DNA of 64,000 nucleotides from Alopecurus myosuroides (taxonomy: Eukaryota; Streptophyta; Magnoliopsida; Poales; Poaceae): the NCBI GenBank assembly GCA_028641055.1, contig CM054060.1, positions 159,900,322 to 159,964,321 on the forward strand, in the 5' to 3' direction. The notes below the pieces were generated by a model. The model was not told the DNA's origin. It did not search any database and worked only from the letters and a program-made list of their open reading frames with translations. The position numbers and the translations under genes were made by a program. Shown piece by piece: positions 1 through 11,936 of the stretch. Within the stretch, counting starts at the first letter, position 1, and the number at the start of each line of letters is the position of its first letter.

Positions 1-440
1 GGGTATGTGTTCTCCTTAACCCTCTTGTTGCCCGTTGCAATTCGTCTCCTAGATTAGATCTTGGCCTTTCGGGTGTCTCTCGTGTAGGAAATTTTTTGTT
101 TTCTATGCAACGAACCCTTCACTTTTGTTTTCTCAAAACTTGGCCTTTGGGTTTCTTCTAACATCAAAACATTTTCGAAAAGGTTTTTGCTAAAAGAGTG
201 TGATGGATGAAGATGATAAGCATCCTTGTCATGACTTGATCACAAGTTTTGTGTTTTAAGAAAATTATGATCATTGTTTTTAATATTAGTTGTTAACAAA
301 CTCAAACACAAACACCTACAACAACCAAATAGAAAAGAAACACAAGCATTAGTCAAACATATTAAAAAGTTTTTGTTGGCCCTGATTTTTGGGTTATTGA
401 AAACGAGTTTTTCATGTCTTCCAAAAATTGGGCTGTTACA
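1..440 (-). mobile_element. Element D: start of an LTR (partial, Tekay-like gypsy)
   Basis: The open pol frame of element C stops matching its family at 441, inside the RNase H domain. There the minus strand reads TGTAACAGCCC. This resembles the LTR starts of Tekay elements C (TGTAATGTCCC) and F (TGTAACACCCC) in this window, so I read 440 as the 5' end of an LTR on the minus strand running out of the window. The adjacent CAGAT (441-445) would be one target-site copy; the other lies outside. No coding sequence is seen in 1-440. A plus-strand element ending in TTACA is the alternative, because both readings give TG...CA. Confidence 0.6.
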
Positions 441-1640
441 CAGATCATGAGTTGGGAAGTTAACTTCATGTGGTTTGAGCTGTCTTGATCCATAAGCTAT
501 TACCTTCCGATCTTGCATGAGTACACATCCCAATCCATTCTTGGATGCATCACAATATACGATATAATCCTTGCCTGGTTCAGGTACTGCTAGGATTGGA
601 GCTGTTGTCAATCGTTTCTTCAACTCCTGAAAACTGGCTTCGCACTTATCTGACCATACAAAAGGAGCATTCTTTCTTAACAAATTGGTCATAGGCCCTG
701 CTATCTCGGAAAATACTTCAATGAATCTTCTATAATACCCGGCCATTCCGAGGAATCCTCGAATTTCCTTAACATTAGTTGGCGCCTTCCAGTCCAAAAC
801 TGACTGTACCTTGTCAGGATTTACTGCAATACCTTCCTTGCTGATGACATGTCCAAGGTATTCTACTTGATCTAACCAAAACTTGCACTAACTGAATTTG
901 GCATACAACTGATGTTCCCTCAGAACTTGTAATGCCATCCTTAAGTGCTTAGCATGATCTTCTTTGTTCTTTGAATATATCAGAATATCATCGATGAACA
1001 CAATCACGAACTTATCTAAGTATGGCATGAAGATCTTGTTCATCAAATTCATGAAAATAGCTGGTGCATTGGTCAGTCCAAAAGGAACAACCAAATATTC
1101 ATGATATCCATACCTTGAAACAAAAGCTGTTTTGGGTACATCTTTTGGTTTAATTTTGATCTGACGGTACCCTGATCTCAGATCAATCTTGGAGAACACT
1201 CCAGCTCCATGGACTTGATCAAACAAATCTTGAATTCTTGGTAATGGATACTTGTTCTTGATAGTGACATTGTTCAGATTTCTGAAATCAACACACATTC
1301 TTCTACCTCCATCTCTCTTGTCCACAAATATCACTGGTGATCCCCATGGTGATATACTTTCTCTGATGAATCCCTTTCTTTCAAGTTCATCTAACTGTTC
1401 TTTAAGTTCCTTTAATTCCTTAGGACCCATCTTGTACGGTGCCTGAGAAATAGGTGATGTACCTGGTATCAAATCAATGGTAAACTCGATCTCCCTATCT
1501 GGTGGCATTCCCGGTAATTCTGCTGGAAAAACATCTGGAAACTCATTGACTACTGGTATATCTTCTAACTTAGCTTCATTGAGTGAGTTGAGTTGGAGTT
1601 CAGCCTCCACATGAGTATGCTTATCTGCTTGATAAGTAAC
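441..1640 (-). pseudogene. pol: C pol: reverse transcriptase and start of RNase H, broken
   Basis: Encodes the reverse transcriptase of element C, which would copy the element RNA to cDNA in cytoplasmic particles. Visible motifs are [31 protein letters not shown], the PFGLTNAP box and the catalytic VFIDDIL (about 980-1005). After these come the connection segment ([16 protein letters not shown]) and the RNase H start ([12 protein letters not shown]). Three breaks are visible: a one-base frameshift near 1640 separates it from gag-protease; a TAG stop near 888 falls just after AKFS, where relatives have lysine; and element D cuts it at 441 after PTHDL. Integrase and chromodomain are not in the window. 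Confidence 0.88.
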
Positions 1641-3154
1641 TCTACTCCTCCAGGCTTCCTAAGAGAAACAGTCTTCTCCTCACAGTCAATTAAAGCTCCA
1701 TTCTCCGTCATCCAGTCTATTCCCAGAACGGCATCAATGTTCTTCAAAGGAATAACAAATAGATCTGCGTAATATGTGCAACCACAGATCATGATGACTT
1801 GATCTGGCCTTGCACGCGTAACTAAGAGCGTACCTCCAGCCGTCATAACGGTAAGAGGACATTCTAAACGTGAACACCTTACCCCATACTTATCCACAAT
1901 ATAACTGGAGATGAATGAAGTCGTGGCACCGGTATCAAATAAAACCTTGCCATATTGTGTAAGAAGACTGAGCGTACCTAGTACGGTAGTGTACGAGTTG
2001 TAAGCCTCCTCCAGAGATGTGCATTTCAGTTTCCCGAAGGGTTTTGCTCGTTTTCCATTATTGTTCTTCTCGCTGCCGCCACCTCCAGCTGTGAATCCAC
2101 TTGCTCCCCCGGGCCTAGCTCCACCTTTGTTGAAACCACCTCCAGTTGCCTTGTTAGGACAGTCTGGCTTAATGTGTCCTTCTTTTTCACACCTGAAGCA
2201 AACAACCTTGGGCTGCTTACATTCATTCTTAAAGTGTCCAGGAAGATCACAGTTGTGGCAGATGATCTTATTGCTCGGATTAAACATTCCACGATTGATC
2301 GAGGCTCCTCCCGACTTTATTCTAGGCTTGAAACTCAAAGTTGAAGTAGGTCGACTTGGCTGAAACTTCTTAGGCTCAAGCTTGGCCTTCTTCTGTCGGT
2401 TCTGCTGAACCAACTTATAGTCATTCTCCCAGGTAACGGTAGAGTTCATCAACTCTTGGAAGTTAGATGGTTTGGACGTCCTTAACTGCATGGCAGCATA
2501 GGTATCTAGACCTCTCAAGAACCTCTTGATCCTATTCTTGTCAGTGTCAACTTCATCAGTAGCATAACGAAAAAGTCTGCTGAACTCATTGACATACCAA
2601 ATCATATGGTGTGTCCCCTGCTGGAGATCCTCAAACTCCCTCCTCTTGAGCTCCATGTCACTGTCAGGAACATGATACTCCCTGAATTTTTCCTTGAATT
2701 TCTCCCATGTGAATACCTTCTCTGGTGCCTTCAGGATAATCTGATTATACCACCATGCTGTTGCTGGTCCATTCAGAAGATGTGTAGCAAAGCGCACCTT
2801 CTCCGCATCATTCGCATTGATAGCCTTGAGAATTCTTTCAGTATAGACTAACCAGTCTTCAGCATCCATAGGATCTCTGGCGGTAGAAAATGGTGCCGGT
2901 TTAGTCTTCTGGAAGTCCGACAGAGTTAGCATTCTTGGTTCAGCTGCTCTCCCAGGCCCCACCTGGTTTAGCAATTCTTGCATGAACTTTTTTTGATTTT
3001 CTTGAACAAACTTCATGTACTCCATGAAATTTTGCTCTGCTAGTGGCCTGAGTGGTGGTGGTAACTCTGCTCCTGCAGCATCCTCATGAGCCTTCGCCTT
3101 GTTTTCTTCCTCCAGACGCTGCGCGTCAGCCTCACTGGTTCTGCCACTCTCCAT
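1565..3154 (-). CDS. gag: C Gag-protease, open but shifted out of frame with pol
   Basis: A 529-residue frame. The N-terminal part (about 1-260) is a Retrotrans_gag capsid domain with [15 protein letters not shown] and [12 protein letters not shown] basic linker follows, then two CCHC zinc knuckles ([14 protein letters not shown] and [14 protein letters not shown], about 300-340), a glycine-rich stretch and the aspartic protease with active site [12 protein letters not shown] (about residue 408). [10 protein letters not shown] is the second protease signature. Gag packages element RNA; the protease matures the polyprotein. The last 25 or so residues follow a frameshift near 1640 and do not belong to the protein. 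Two knuckles contrast with one in Tekay F. Confidence 0.87.
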   Translation of the reverse strand: MESGRTSEADAQRLEEENKAKAHEDAAGAELPPPLRPLAEQNFMEYMKFVQENQKKFMQELLNQVGPGRAAEPRMLTLSDFQKTKPAPFSTARDPMDAEDWLVYTERILKAINANDAEKVRFATHLLNGPATAWWYNQIILKAPEKVFTWEKFKEKFREYHVPDSDMELKRREFEDLQQGTHHMIWYVNEFSRLFRYATDEVDTDKNRIKRFLRGLDTYAAMQLRTSKPSNFQELMNSTVTWENDYKLVQQNRQKKAKLEPKKFQPSRPTSTLSFKPRIKSGGASINRGMFNPSNKIICHNCDLPGHFKNECKQPKVVCFRCEKEGHIKPDCPNKATGGGFNKGGARPGGASGFTAGGGGSEKNNNGKRAKPFGKLKCTSLEEAYNSYTTVLGTLSLLTQYGKVLFDTGATTSFISSYIVDKYGVRCSRLECPLTVMTAGGTLLVTRARPDQVIMICGCTYYADLFVIPLKNIDAVLGIDWMTENGALIDCEEKTVSLRKPGGVELLIKQISILMWRLNSNSTHSMKLS

Positions 3155-3476
3155 ATTCCCCTAGTCCTGCAATGTGAAGCGAACAAACTCATAGTTACAT
3201 CATGCTCATGCTTTCTGAGCCTCACTTCACATGCAACACTAGTCACACAAGAGAAACAAAATCCAAATCCAAATACAAATAACACATTTCACATAATATA
3301 CAGATATGTATAGGTCGGTTACAAGCCTTCACCATAGTGAATTATAGAAAGTAAAGCAGTACAAAGCACCACTAGGTCGCTCACACACTCCGACCCTTAT
3401 TTATGATACATGGCTCGAAACTCCTAAACTACTACCTCACTCGAGCCCTTACACCATCTCCATGGATGTCATTGTA
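3155..3476 (-). other. Spacer between orf0 and gag of element C
   Basis: This 322-base stretch separates the stop of orf0 from the gag start. I see no coding frame that is conserved or plausible here, and no clear RNA structure. The equivalent spacer in element F is 377 bases (32564-32940), so the arrangement orf0-spacer-gag is kept in both elements. How gag is translated behind an upstream frame (re-initiation, splicing or internal entry) cannot be told from the sequence. Confidence 0.5.
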
Positions 3477-4691
3477 CTACTCAGAGTACATGCCAGGAGT
3501 CCACCCTGTGTAGCCTGAATTCCTGCGCACCGCCTTAGAGATAAACGACCTCCGAAATGGAACATAATCTGTGTCAGAAGTGTCCATAGACTGGGTATCG
3601 CTCAGAGAAAGTCCATCCATGTCCCAATAATCATCAAGGTAGGACACAAACTCTTCAGTACTGGTGTACTGTGAGGATTCCCCTTCTGCGAAACAAGTGG
3701 TACTAGTGCAGTAGCTGTGATCAAATGGTACCTCCTGCATAGGTTGGGTCTCTACCTGCTCCTCCTCATTAGATGATATGTTCATGACAACAATATGTGC
3801 TTCCTGAGCTACGACTTCCTCCACACTATCCTGATCCTCATCCTCTGACATATCGTCACATGGAATAGGATGTTGACTGGTACCAGGATACCATTCAAAC
3901 CTCCAGCCATCAGAGTTCTCCATAAACGAATCTGATTCTAGGACCCCACCAAAGATATTTGGCTTTATGTCACTAGGTTCATTCGAAATTACATACGAGT
4001 TGTATGGTTCTGGCTCATTAGGTGGTATAACCGGATAGTGGATAGGTTCTGGGGTAGTGGAATACCTGGACTGTCTATCTTGGGTTGGTTTCTTGGATGA
4101 CTCTGCTCCTGGGGTATAGTACGGTTCATCCCTCTCCCGAGCCTTCTTGTTCCCCTTTTGCTCTGGACTAGGTGGTTTGATCAGATCTTCCAACATACCA
4201 TCTTTGCCATCAACTATGACGTGGTGAGTTCTATAGAAATATCCTACCAACTTCCTATATCGATCTAGCAGGCTAGTGGCTAACTTTGGCTTGGTTTTTA
4301 TCAACACAGAATGGTCAAGTGCCAACTCTGTGCTTAGGCGGTCATGTGGAATGGCTGTGAAGCTGGTACGTGACAGCTGAATAGCCTTATGCTCCCTGAT
4401 GGTTGCTAAGGCTTGTACTAAGGCCTGTTGGTAAGCCACCATCTGTCTCCTTCCTTCACCACTAGGTGTAGTCATATGTGGTGTTAATTCCCTGGGTATT
4501 AGGATTAATACCCGGTATTTCAGAATAGTCTCACCATCCTTGTAAGTGTAGGTGTTGACTTTGAGGTTGGTGTGAAACTCGAAAGCTCGAAGCAAAGCTC
4601 GTAGCTGCTTAGTCAACTCCCCTTTATAGTGCTCAAGCCTCTCATGTTTAACCCATTCCGTTCTCCCTGAACTCCCGCCTTTCATAGTCAC
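3477..4691 (-). CDS. C orf0: extra protein upstream of gag, function unknown
   Basis: A 404-residue open frame between the PBS and gag, in the same direction as gag. I recall an extra 'orf0' at this place in some rice gypsy elements (RIRE3-like), but know no function. Residues 1-165 look globular and hold three blocks also found in orf0 of F: YRVLILIPRE (59-68), ALVQALATIREHKAI (90-104) and LVGYFYRTHHVI (148-159). Residues 165-230 are basic and proline-rich; the remainder is acidic, serine-rich and probably disordered. It starts about 180 bases inside the PBS. It stays open although gag-pol beside it is broken, so it may have decayed little or been under constraint longer. Confidence 0.7.
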   Translation of the reverse strand: MTMKGGSSGRTEWVKHERLEHYKGELTKQLRALLRAFEFHTNLKVNTYTYKDGETILKYRVLILIPRELTPHMTTPSGEGRRQMVAYQQALVQALATIREHKAIQLSRTSFTAIPHDRLSTELALDHSVLIKTKPKLATSLLDRYRKLVGYFYRTHHVIVDGKDGMLEDLIKPPSPEQKGNKKARERDEPYYTPGAESSKKPTQDRQSRYSTTPEPIHYPVIPPNEPEPYNSYVISNEPSDIKPNIFGGVLESDSFMENSDGWRFEWYPGTSQHPIPCDDMSEDEDQDSVEEVVAQEAHIVVMNISSNEEEQVETQPMQEVPFDHSYCTSTTCFAEGESSQYTSTEEFVSYLDDYWDMDGLSLSDTQSMDTSDTDYVPFRRSFISKAVRRNSGYTGWTPGMYSE

Positions 4692-4872
4692 TATTCACAA
4701 GTAACATTGATGTTATTAATAGAATATAACAAAGATTCAATATTCTGGAAATATGACCAGAATATTCCCAAGTGAATACCTATCATACTTCCAGCACATT
4801 CTTTATCGTTACGTTCTAAAACCCTATAGGGTATATCCCTTTACTAGGTTTCTAACCTAAGGTCAAAGCAAT

Positions 4873-4885
4873 TGCTCTAATACCA
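4873..4885 (-). other. Primer binding site of C (tRNA-iMet type)
   Basis: The minus strand reads TGGTATTAGAGCA two bases inside the LTR end. It matches the 3' end complement of initiator tRNA-Met (TGGTATCAGAGC) with one C-to-T change. It fixes the orientation of C and the inner LTR boundary at 4888. Confidence 0.8.
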
Positions 4886-4887
4886 GC

Positions 4888-7800
4888 TGCGGTGACCCAG
4901 CATACCACTACATGTTGTAGTAAGCAAGTCGTTGATATAACACTCACAGAACACCGTTCCGCAATTATTACATCCCTCAGGGTGGTACAGCAGAAACATT
5001 GCGGGACTTGATTGTCATACAACATGTATATTACAAAACATAATGTGCTAACGAGAGAATGAGCTCATGATGAGGTCATATCATTATTTGAAGTTAGAAC
5101 AACCGAAATGTAAAGCAGGTGCATACACGGGAACTCAACAACCAAATATAGAGTCCAAGGCTGCTCGATTCGACCGTGCTAAGTATTAATTTCAGACTAG
5201 GCTAAACCTAGTCAGATTTAGCCCCCTCTGGGTCAGCTCCGTACTGGATGGTGTAGTCCACCCCTTCCACTCCTCCAGAGAGATCCGACTCCTCGTAGTA
5301 AATTTCGTCTTGGCCTTCGATGATGTTGAAGGATGCCTCCTCTAAGTTCTCATAGCCTAAGCAGGGGGTCAAACGGTATCGAATGATTAACGAGCTTTAC
5401 TCAACAAGTTCATTAAGTACGGAAGTAATTGATGCACTAACTACGGTCCTCGACTCTAAAGAGTCTAGACAGATGCAAGGTTTTGTCAATCTTTCTTCAA
5501 GAGGTTGCTTTTAATACTGAAAACTATGCCCGCCAGACCATCATAGGACTAGAACTTCATGGAGTTGCCTTTCCTGTAGCGTTCGCAGTTCTTTCCCGGA
5601 ACAAGAGGTAACATGCCACATCCTTTTACACTTTGCAGAGGTGCGTTACTTTATCCATGGGTGACCAAGACCATGTTGCACAACCAGGTGCGCGATCCTG
5701 TCCACTCCCACTCAGGTGTGGGGCCCGGTTGTTCGTCCAAGCCAAACCGTGCTTCTCCGCACAACGCATGCCCACCCATTTCCACCAGCAGGTTGAACCC
5801 CTGATTCCACCCCTCACGATGGATATCTAGGTTTCCCTGGCAGACCATCATAGACCACAGAGTCCGCGGGAATTAAGGGATCCCACCCATGTGCATGTAG
5901 TCCCGCAAGACCTACAGCGTATGTCCCTGGCAGCCCGTTGACATGCGAACGAGAGAAGATCACAGCTGACTTACTCCCCCCATAGAAGACGCATGGTCAA
6001 CACGGTATTTACGACGCACCGAGTTATGATGGCATTTGTTGTTAACTCCTAGGTAGTACTTTCCCATGCATATGGAACCTTCCTTTTACCCATTCATCTT
6101 ACCATGGTCCCATCCGCTCACCAAACAGAACACTACCACTTGGGTACTCATTCAATTAGTCATATTATTATAAGAAATAGGATCATGCATTCTTTTGAGT
6201 GTAGGTAGTATTACGATAGGGGTTTTGAAAATAGTTGTTATGAAATAATTCAAAGGACATGAGCAAGTGATGAACTTGCCTTGATATGGACAGGTAATGA
6301 AGTCTGATGCTTGGAGCAGATCCTGACTTGTTCTACAAAACACCATCATTGTCTGGTAAAGACAATGTTTAAAGAGGAAAATGATGATACTATGCATAAC
6401 GATATGTATGCATTTTTTAACTAAGTGATTGTTTGATTTACTAAGTCTTTTGTGGTAGTTATATGTTTGTGAATTTATTGTTTATCAATATTTATTATTT
6501 TATTATTATTTATTTTATTGTTTAAATAATTATTGTTTTAACAGAAAACACTTGTTATGGAGTGTTTTGAAATGCTCAAGATATTTAAATATGGTTGAGA
6601 GAATAAATTTGCATTTGATTAAATAGATTTGAATTCTTCTAAATTTTATTATCAAAGTTTTATTATTAAAATATAATTTTAAAACCATAATTTGAAGACT
6701 ATAAGTATTTATTAGTGATATTCCTTTATTACAATACAAAAATTCTTTACTGGAATTTTTATTAATTTTTATTGTAATTTTTAGTAATTTATAGATTTTT
6801 TTTGTTTTACACTTTTATTAAAGAAATGGTCAAATGACCATTATGCCCCTAGGGCTGACAGGTGGGTCGACCATTCCGGGTTAAACCCAACCCGCTCGGC
6901 TGAGCCGGGCCAGACGCACACACGCGCACCCGTACGCTCCTTCTCCTCTCAACCCCCATCCCCGACCCCAGGCGACTCCCAGGCGATCAAATCGCCTCCA
7001 CCTTCGGCGATTTCTCCCGGCTAGCTCCAGCCACCCCCGCCACCGTGGATGGGTGCGAAACATGCGCCAACTCACCCTCTACAACTTCCTCCTCCTTGAT
7101 CTGCTCTCCGCTCTCTATGCTTCTCGTGCGCTTCCAAACCCTAACCCTAGGGTTCGAGAGCCCAAGGCGCTCCACCCCTCTCCGGTGTGTGCCTGCTCCT
7201 CCGAGGTGATTCAGGGTGCCACTTGTGCTGCCCTGGTGCTGCTGCTGCTCTCCAGCGGTCGTCGATGGCTGTGGTGGCGAGGTGCCTCCGGGACGGCCTC
7301 CTAGAGTGCAACCGCGGTGCCACGCCGCCATCTCTGCGCTTCACCAACTGGATGTGGTCACCACGATGGTGACCACCTATGAGTTCCCCTTCTCCTCCTC
7401 TACTCTCTCTGTCTCGTCCCCTACTCTCTCTGTCTCCTCCCTCCATTGCTCTGGAACCTGTCCCTCGTGCCAGTGTTCATGGCATGATGCATTGTGATAT
7501 TTCTGTGAGGTTTGTGATGGATGGTTTAGGCTTTGGAAATTTTCCCAATGGATTATTTGGTACAAATTGTTGTGGAGGAATTTTTCCATCCCTGTGATGG
7601 AAGCAAAGATGATTTTTGGTTGAATAATTTCCCTTAGGAATTTGTTTGAGATGTTGGTATGCTGCAGAAATTATTTGGGAATTTCTCCCTGTGCCTGTGC
7701 TATGGAAGAATCCAATAGGATTCAACTGTGGCTTGAAATCTGTTGGACAGAGCACACCATGATGTGTTGCTCCAATAATTTCTATGGGTGTATTTTATTT

Positions 7801-9426
7801 TGATAGGTGTTACTCTGAATCTTAGGTTCAGAGAATATGCCATCATCACATCATTTTATTTAACTGATTACATCCTTTTGTGAAGTTTTGTTGAGGTACC
7901 AGATCCTTGCATCTGATGCCCAGCAACTGTATTGAGGATGTATGATACGATACAATAAATATTTTGCTCAAAGCTTGGCTTCACGATCTTATTCACTAAT
8001 AAGAACTTATGCTCTCTTGATCTGCTGTCCCTATGCATCACTTGATAAGAACAGACTACAACACCTGATGATTTTATTTCTCTGAAATTGTCTGCTAAGA
8101 ACAGATTTCTTGCACTTGCTTCTTTTTGCCCCTAAGCCTATGATGCAAAGTATGAGGCCTCTCTTTAATAAGAACAGATGACTAACTTGATGCTTACAAC
8201 CCCTATGATGAGTATAGCATAGCACTTCTATGCTACTCTGAGGGTAATCAACCCCAACCCATCTTAGTGTATAACTAGCCATTAAATGGATTTGATGGTA
8301 CATAGAGATTCACCTTGTGTGATGAGCAATAGGTTGGTGGCTTTTGGTGCTTGTGGCTTTCTTGTTTTACTCCTGCTGCTTCGCTGTGCCTTGGCCTTGT
8401 GATCTTGATTGCTAGATCTGCAATCTGATGCTCCAGTACTTGTGGATGCTTATGAGTGGATGATATGGTGGTGTTATTTCTTCCTGTTCTTGGTTGCTTT
8501 CACAATCCGAGCAGGAACAGGGGAAAGTGTGATGTTGATCCCCTCCCCTTGCGGCTAATGAGTTATTTATACTGTAGCAGTGGTCTTGACAGCACCAAAG
8601 TGTGCTGGTGAGTGTGTTGTTTGCTTGTGTGCTAGCTGAGAAGATCTTTTCACCTAGCAATGCGGCTAGTCTTATCCTGGCCTTCTATTTTTCTTGTGCT
8701 GCCAGTTGTATTTCTTGGCCTTGCCTGTGATGCTGGTCTGAGGCCATCTTGATTAGAACAGATACTACACAGGTTTAATAACCCAATGATGAGTTCATCA
8801 GTGCAACACACTGACAAATTGAGGGTGCTAATTCCCCCTAATCTCTCTGTTTTTGGTTTGTGTTTTATTTTGCAGGTGAAGAAGATAACAGATACTAAGG
8901 ATTAGATAGGTCTTAGTTTAGGAACAAATTCCTGTAATGATACCCTTGTAACATTGTTGTAATTTTCTATTTTTGGAACCAGTTGTAAAGACTTTGTATC
9001 TTGTGATGTTATTAATAAAATTTAATTGTTTTAGTTTTTTCTATACTCATTGATATTGGAAATATCCAATACTTGTTATTTCATATTTGTTTCCATTTAA
9101 TTATGATTAGGATATAGTCCTGTTTAACCAATTTGAATTCCCAATTCAAATTCAAATTCAAACTCAATTTTAAACTCAAACATTCCTAAATTTAAATAAT
9201 TTAAATTTTGAACTCCTAAGTTCAAAAATATAACCTAAAGGTCATGTCGAAATTCCATCACCTTCCAGTGTCTACCTCTATCTAAGAATTGGAATATCGA
9301 TGGAACCTCGATCACTCCAGGGTTTTGGTTTTGCGAAAAATTTATTCAGGTTTTGCAAACACATGCATGCAGATGCACATATTAAAATTCTACCCCCCGT
9401 GAGTTCCTAAACACTGGGACATTACA
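4888..9426 (-). repeat. 5' LTR of element C, about 4.5 kb
   Basis: Minus strand begins TGTAATGTCCC at 9426 and ends GGTCACCGCA at 4888, a TG...CA pair next to the PBS. The other LTR is outside the window, so length rests on these termini only. Inside, 6840-7480 is a GC-rich block in otherwise AT-rich DNA and includes a short telomere-like AAACCCTAACCCTA at 7136-7149. The stretches 5600-6100 and 8000-8900 show only short overlapping frames on both strands, which I do not take as genes. Such long LTRs are usual for Tekay. Confidence 0.75.
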
Positions 9427-10165
9427 CATAGGTTCCAAAAGGACAAGTGAAAGTTGTTCTCTCTTGATCAGGCTTTCCAACAACAATTTGAGAGAACCCA
9501 GAATAACCATCAAGAAAGCAGAAATGAGTTTTCTTAGACAACCTCTCTAACATTTGATAAATAAAAGGCAAAGGATAATGATCTTTCTTAGTAACCTTAT
9601 TAACTTTCCTAAAATCAATACACATCGTATAACCAACCACTACTCTTTGAGGAATAAGTTCATTATTTTCATTGGGCACAACAGTCATCCCTCCTTTCTT
9701 AGGGACACAATGCACAAGACTAACCCATCTACTATCAGCAATAGGATAAATAATACCAGCATCAAGGAGTTTCAATACCTCATTTCTTACCACATCCTCC
9801 ATCTTAGGATTTAAACGACGTCGATGTTCAACAAGTGGCTTTGCATCAGGTTCAATATTAATAGCATGATGACATATAGCAGGAGAAATCCCCTTCAAAT
9901 CATCAATAGTATAACCAATAGCCCCTCTGTGTTTCCTCAATATTCTCAATAATCTCTCCTCTTCTTTACCATAAAGTTTAGAACTAATAATAACAAGATA
10001 TAATTTCTTATCATCAATATGAGCATATTTAAGATTGTGAGGCAAAGGCTTTAAATCAAAAACAGGATCCTCCTTGGGTGGTAGTGTGGTACCCAAGTCT
10101 TCCACCGATAAATTATGTTTTAGCATCACTGGCCGATGTAGGAAAATCTCGTCAATTTCATTTCT
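9427..10165 (-). pseudogene. pol: B reverse transcriptase, N-terminal half, truncated
   Basis: Start of the Athila RT. Motifs read in order: YGKEEERLLRILRKHRGAIG, CHHAINIEPDAKP, the RT entry CVPKKGG, MCIDFRKVNKVTKKDHYPLP, and FCFLDGYSGFSQIVV ending in TFTCPFGTYV. The frame then meets element C at 9426, before the catalytic DD box, so no active enzyme is possible. It is in frame with the protease upstream except for one TAA stop at about 10164-10166. YPLP and the GYSGF loop are standard in this lineage. Confidence 0.85.
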
Positions 10166-11818
10166 TTATTCCCTAAAGACATCACTTTCGTGGTCTTCCA
10201 TGTATTTCTGCAAAGGATTGTTAGGAGCAAGAGCAATAGCAGCCAATTGTTCAACTCTATAATTCTCATTAGGTAATTCATCTTCATAAGGTGCTTTAGA
10301 AAATTTGGAGAAATTAAATTCGTAGGACTCTCCATCAAACTTTGTAAGGATTTTCTCCTTTTTACAATCTATAACAACACCACAAGTGTTTAAGAAAGGT
10401 CTACCAAATATAATAGGAAGAGTATCACTAGCAGAAGTGCCTAGTACTAGAAAATCAACAGGATATTTAGTTTTACCACATAAGACCTCCACATCTCTAA
10501 CAATACAATTGGAGAAATAGTTTCCCTATTAGAAAGCTGAATAATCACATCAATGTCTTCAAGTTCACAAGAACCAATTTCATGCATGATTTCTCCATAA
10601 AGCTCATAAGGAATAACACTAGAACTAGCACCAATATCACACAAACCATAATAGCAATGATCACCTAACCTAACAGATAGCACAGGAACACTAGGTTTCC
10701 TAGATTTACTAGGATGAGAGACAATATTAGAAGCATCTTCACAAAATATAATGTGTCCCTCTTCTACATTTTCAGAAACAAGGTCCTTTACTATTGCTAC
10801 TGTAGGTTCTACAGTTATTTGTTCCTCGGTTTCTACAGGTTTTCTTGCACTTTTAGTAACCACACTAGCTAACATAGAATGTTCTTTTACCTTAGCACGG
10901 AAAGACATTTTCTCAATGTAAGGTTCAGGCACAATATAATCAACGGTATGAACTTCTATATCTCTAGCAGGAACACAATCAACAATATCTTTATAAGGTG
11001 CATGGTACTTATCCCATTCCTTTTTGGGAATATCAATATAAGAAGGAAAATCCTTATATAAGTTTGCAGCAACTTGAGAATCAAGACCATAAACAATACT
11101 AACATTATGAATATCATTGGATGACATAATTTTTTTAATGCATTCATAATCATAGTTTATACCTGACTTTCTACCTTTGTCATTCTCCCAACCTTTAGTG
11201 TTTTCTTGAATACGGTCAAGAAGATCCCATTTAGCTTCATCCTTCGTACGTGTAAATGATCCAGAACAAGAAGCATCCAATAAATCCTTATCATGAAGAG
11301 AAAGCCTTGCATAGAAATTATTAATAACAATATTACTGGGGAGCTCATGAATGGGGAATTTGAGCATTAGTAACTTCAATCTCCCCATTCTTGGGCAGTA
11401 CTCTCTCCGTCATGAGGCCAAAAATTATATATATAATTCCGATCTCTATGAATTTCACTGGGAGGATAGAATTTAGAATAAAAGAGAGGTACATTTCCTC
11501 CCATCCAATAGTCTGGCTATTTTTTAGCAGTTTGAACCATTCAGCGGCTCGTCCTGTCAATGATATAGGGAATAATTTCCTCTTCGCTTGGCCCATTGTA
11601 ATACCTGCACACTTGAACAACTTGCATAATTCATGTAAAAAGAGAAAATGATCACCGGGATGGACAGTTCCATCACCTGAATAGAAGTTATTCATAACAT
11701 GTTTAACAATCTTTATAGGTATTTTATAAGGATCCAAATCATAAGGCGGTGGGTCACTTACTACCCTAGAAGTGGCAGAAATGCCCGCAAATAAGGACTC
11801 AAAAGGAGATCCAAACAT
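10166..11818 (-). pseudogene. gag: B Gag-protease, frameshifted
   Basis: Athila Gag starting at the ATG at 11818 (MFGSPFESLF), about 85 bases inside the PBS. The capsid-like part shows HPGDHFLFLHELCKLFKCAG and GRAAEWFKLL. A frameshift near 11390-11430 moves the reading to the next frame (GRLKLLMLKFPIHELP, SGSFTRTKDEAKWDLLDRIQ). The protease has active site CDIGASSSVIP (about 10620). A second frameshift near 10490 leads to LPIIFGRPFLNTCGVVIDC, the protease C-terminal signature. Three reading-frame breaks including the TAA before RT make this a pseudogene. Its Gag differs from that of A, G and H, so B is a different Athila family. Confidence 0.83.
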
Positions 11819-11904
11819 AGTGTAATAAAGCAGTAGACAGTAATAAAAATAGCACTTACAGCAGAAGCTTCCTTTATCAATTCCACTTCCCAATAGTGCT
11901 TCAC

Positions 11905-11922
11905 TCCCCGGCAACGGCGCCA
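11905..11922 (-). other. Primer binding site of B (tRNA-Asp type)
   Basis: The minus strand reads TGGCGCCGTTGCCGGGGA, an 18-base match to the complement of the tRNA-Asp 3' end, the usual Athila primer. It lies 14 bases inside the LTR end at 11937. Confidence 0.9.
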
Positions 11923-11936
11923 GAAAATAGTCTTTA

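Larger units (their letters stand above)
441..9426 (-). mobile_element. Element C: Tekay-type Ty3/gypsy retrotransposon, right part
   Basis: Reading leftwards: 5' LTR (9426-4888), tRNA-iMet PBS (4885-4873), orf0 (4691-3477), gag-protease (3154-1565), then RT and the start of RNase H. Element D breaks it at 440, so the rest of pol and the 3' LTR are outside the window. C is inserted in the RT of Athila B; CATAG at 9427-9431 is the visible target-site copy. The 4.5-kb LTR, Met PBS and Gag type fit the Tekay chromovirus lineage, but the chromodomain itself cannot be seen. A frameshift near 1640 and a stop near 888 make it defective. Confidence 0.85.

Noticed and set aside
5613..5851. Four overlapping small frames on both strands in the C LTR
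   Set aside because: Mutual shadows without motif or context; LTR sequence.
6881..7755. Frames resembling leader exons of a GC-rich host gene
   Set aside because: The block lies wholly within the C LTR boundaries, and no frame continues or matches a known protein.
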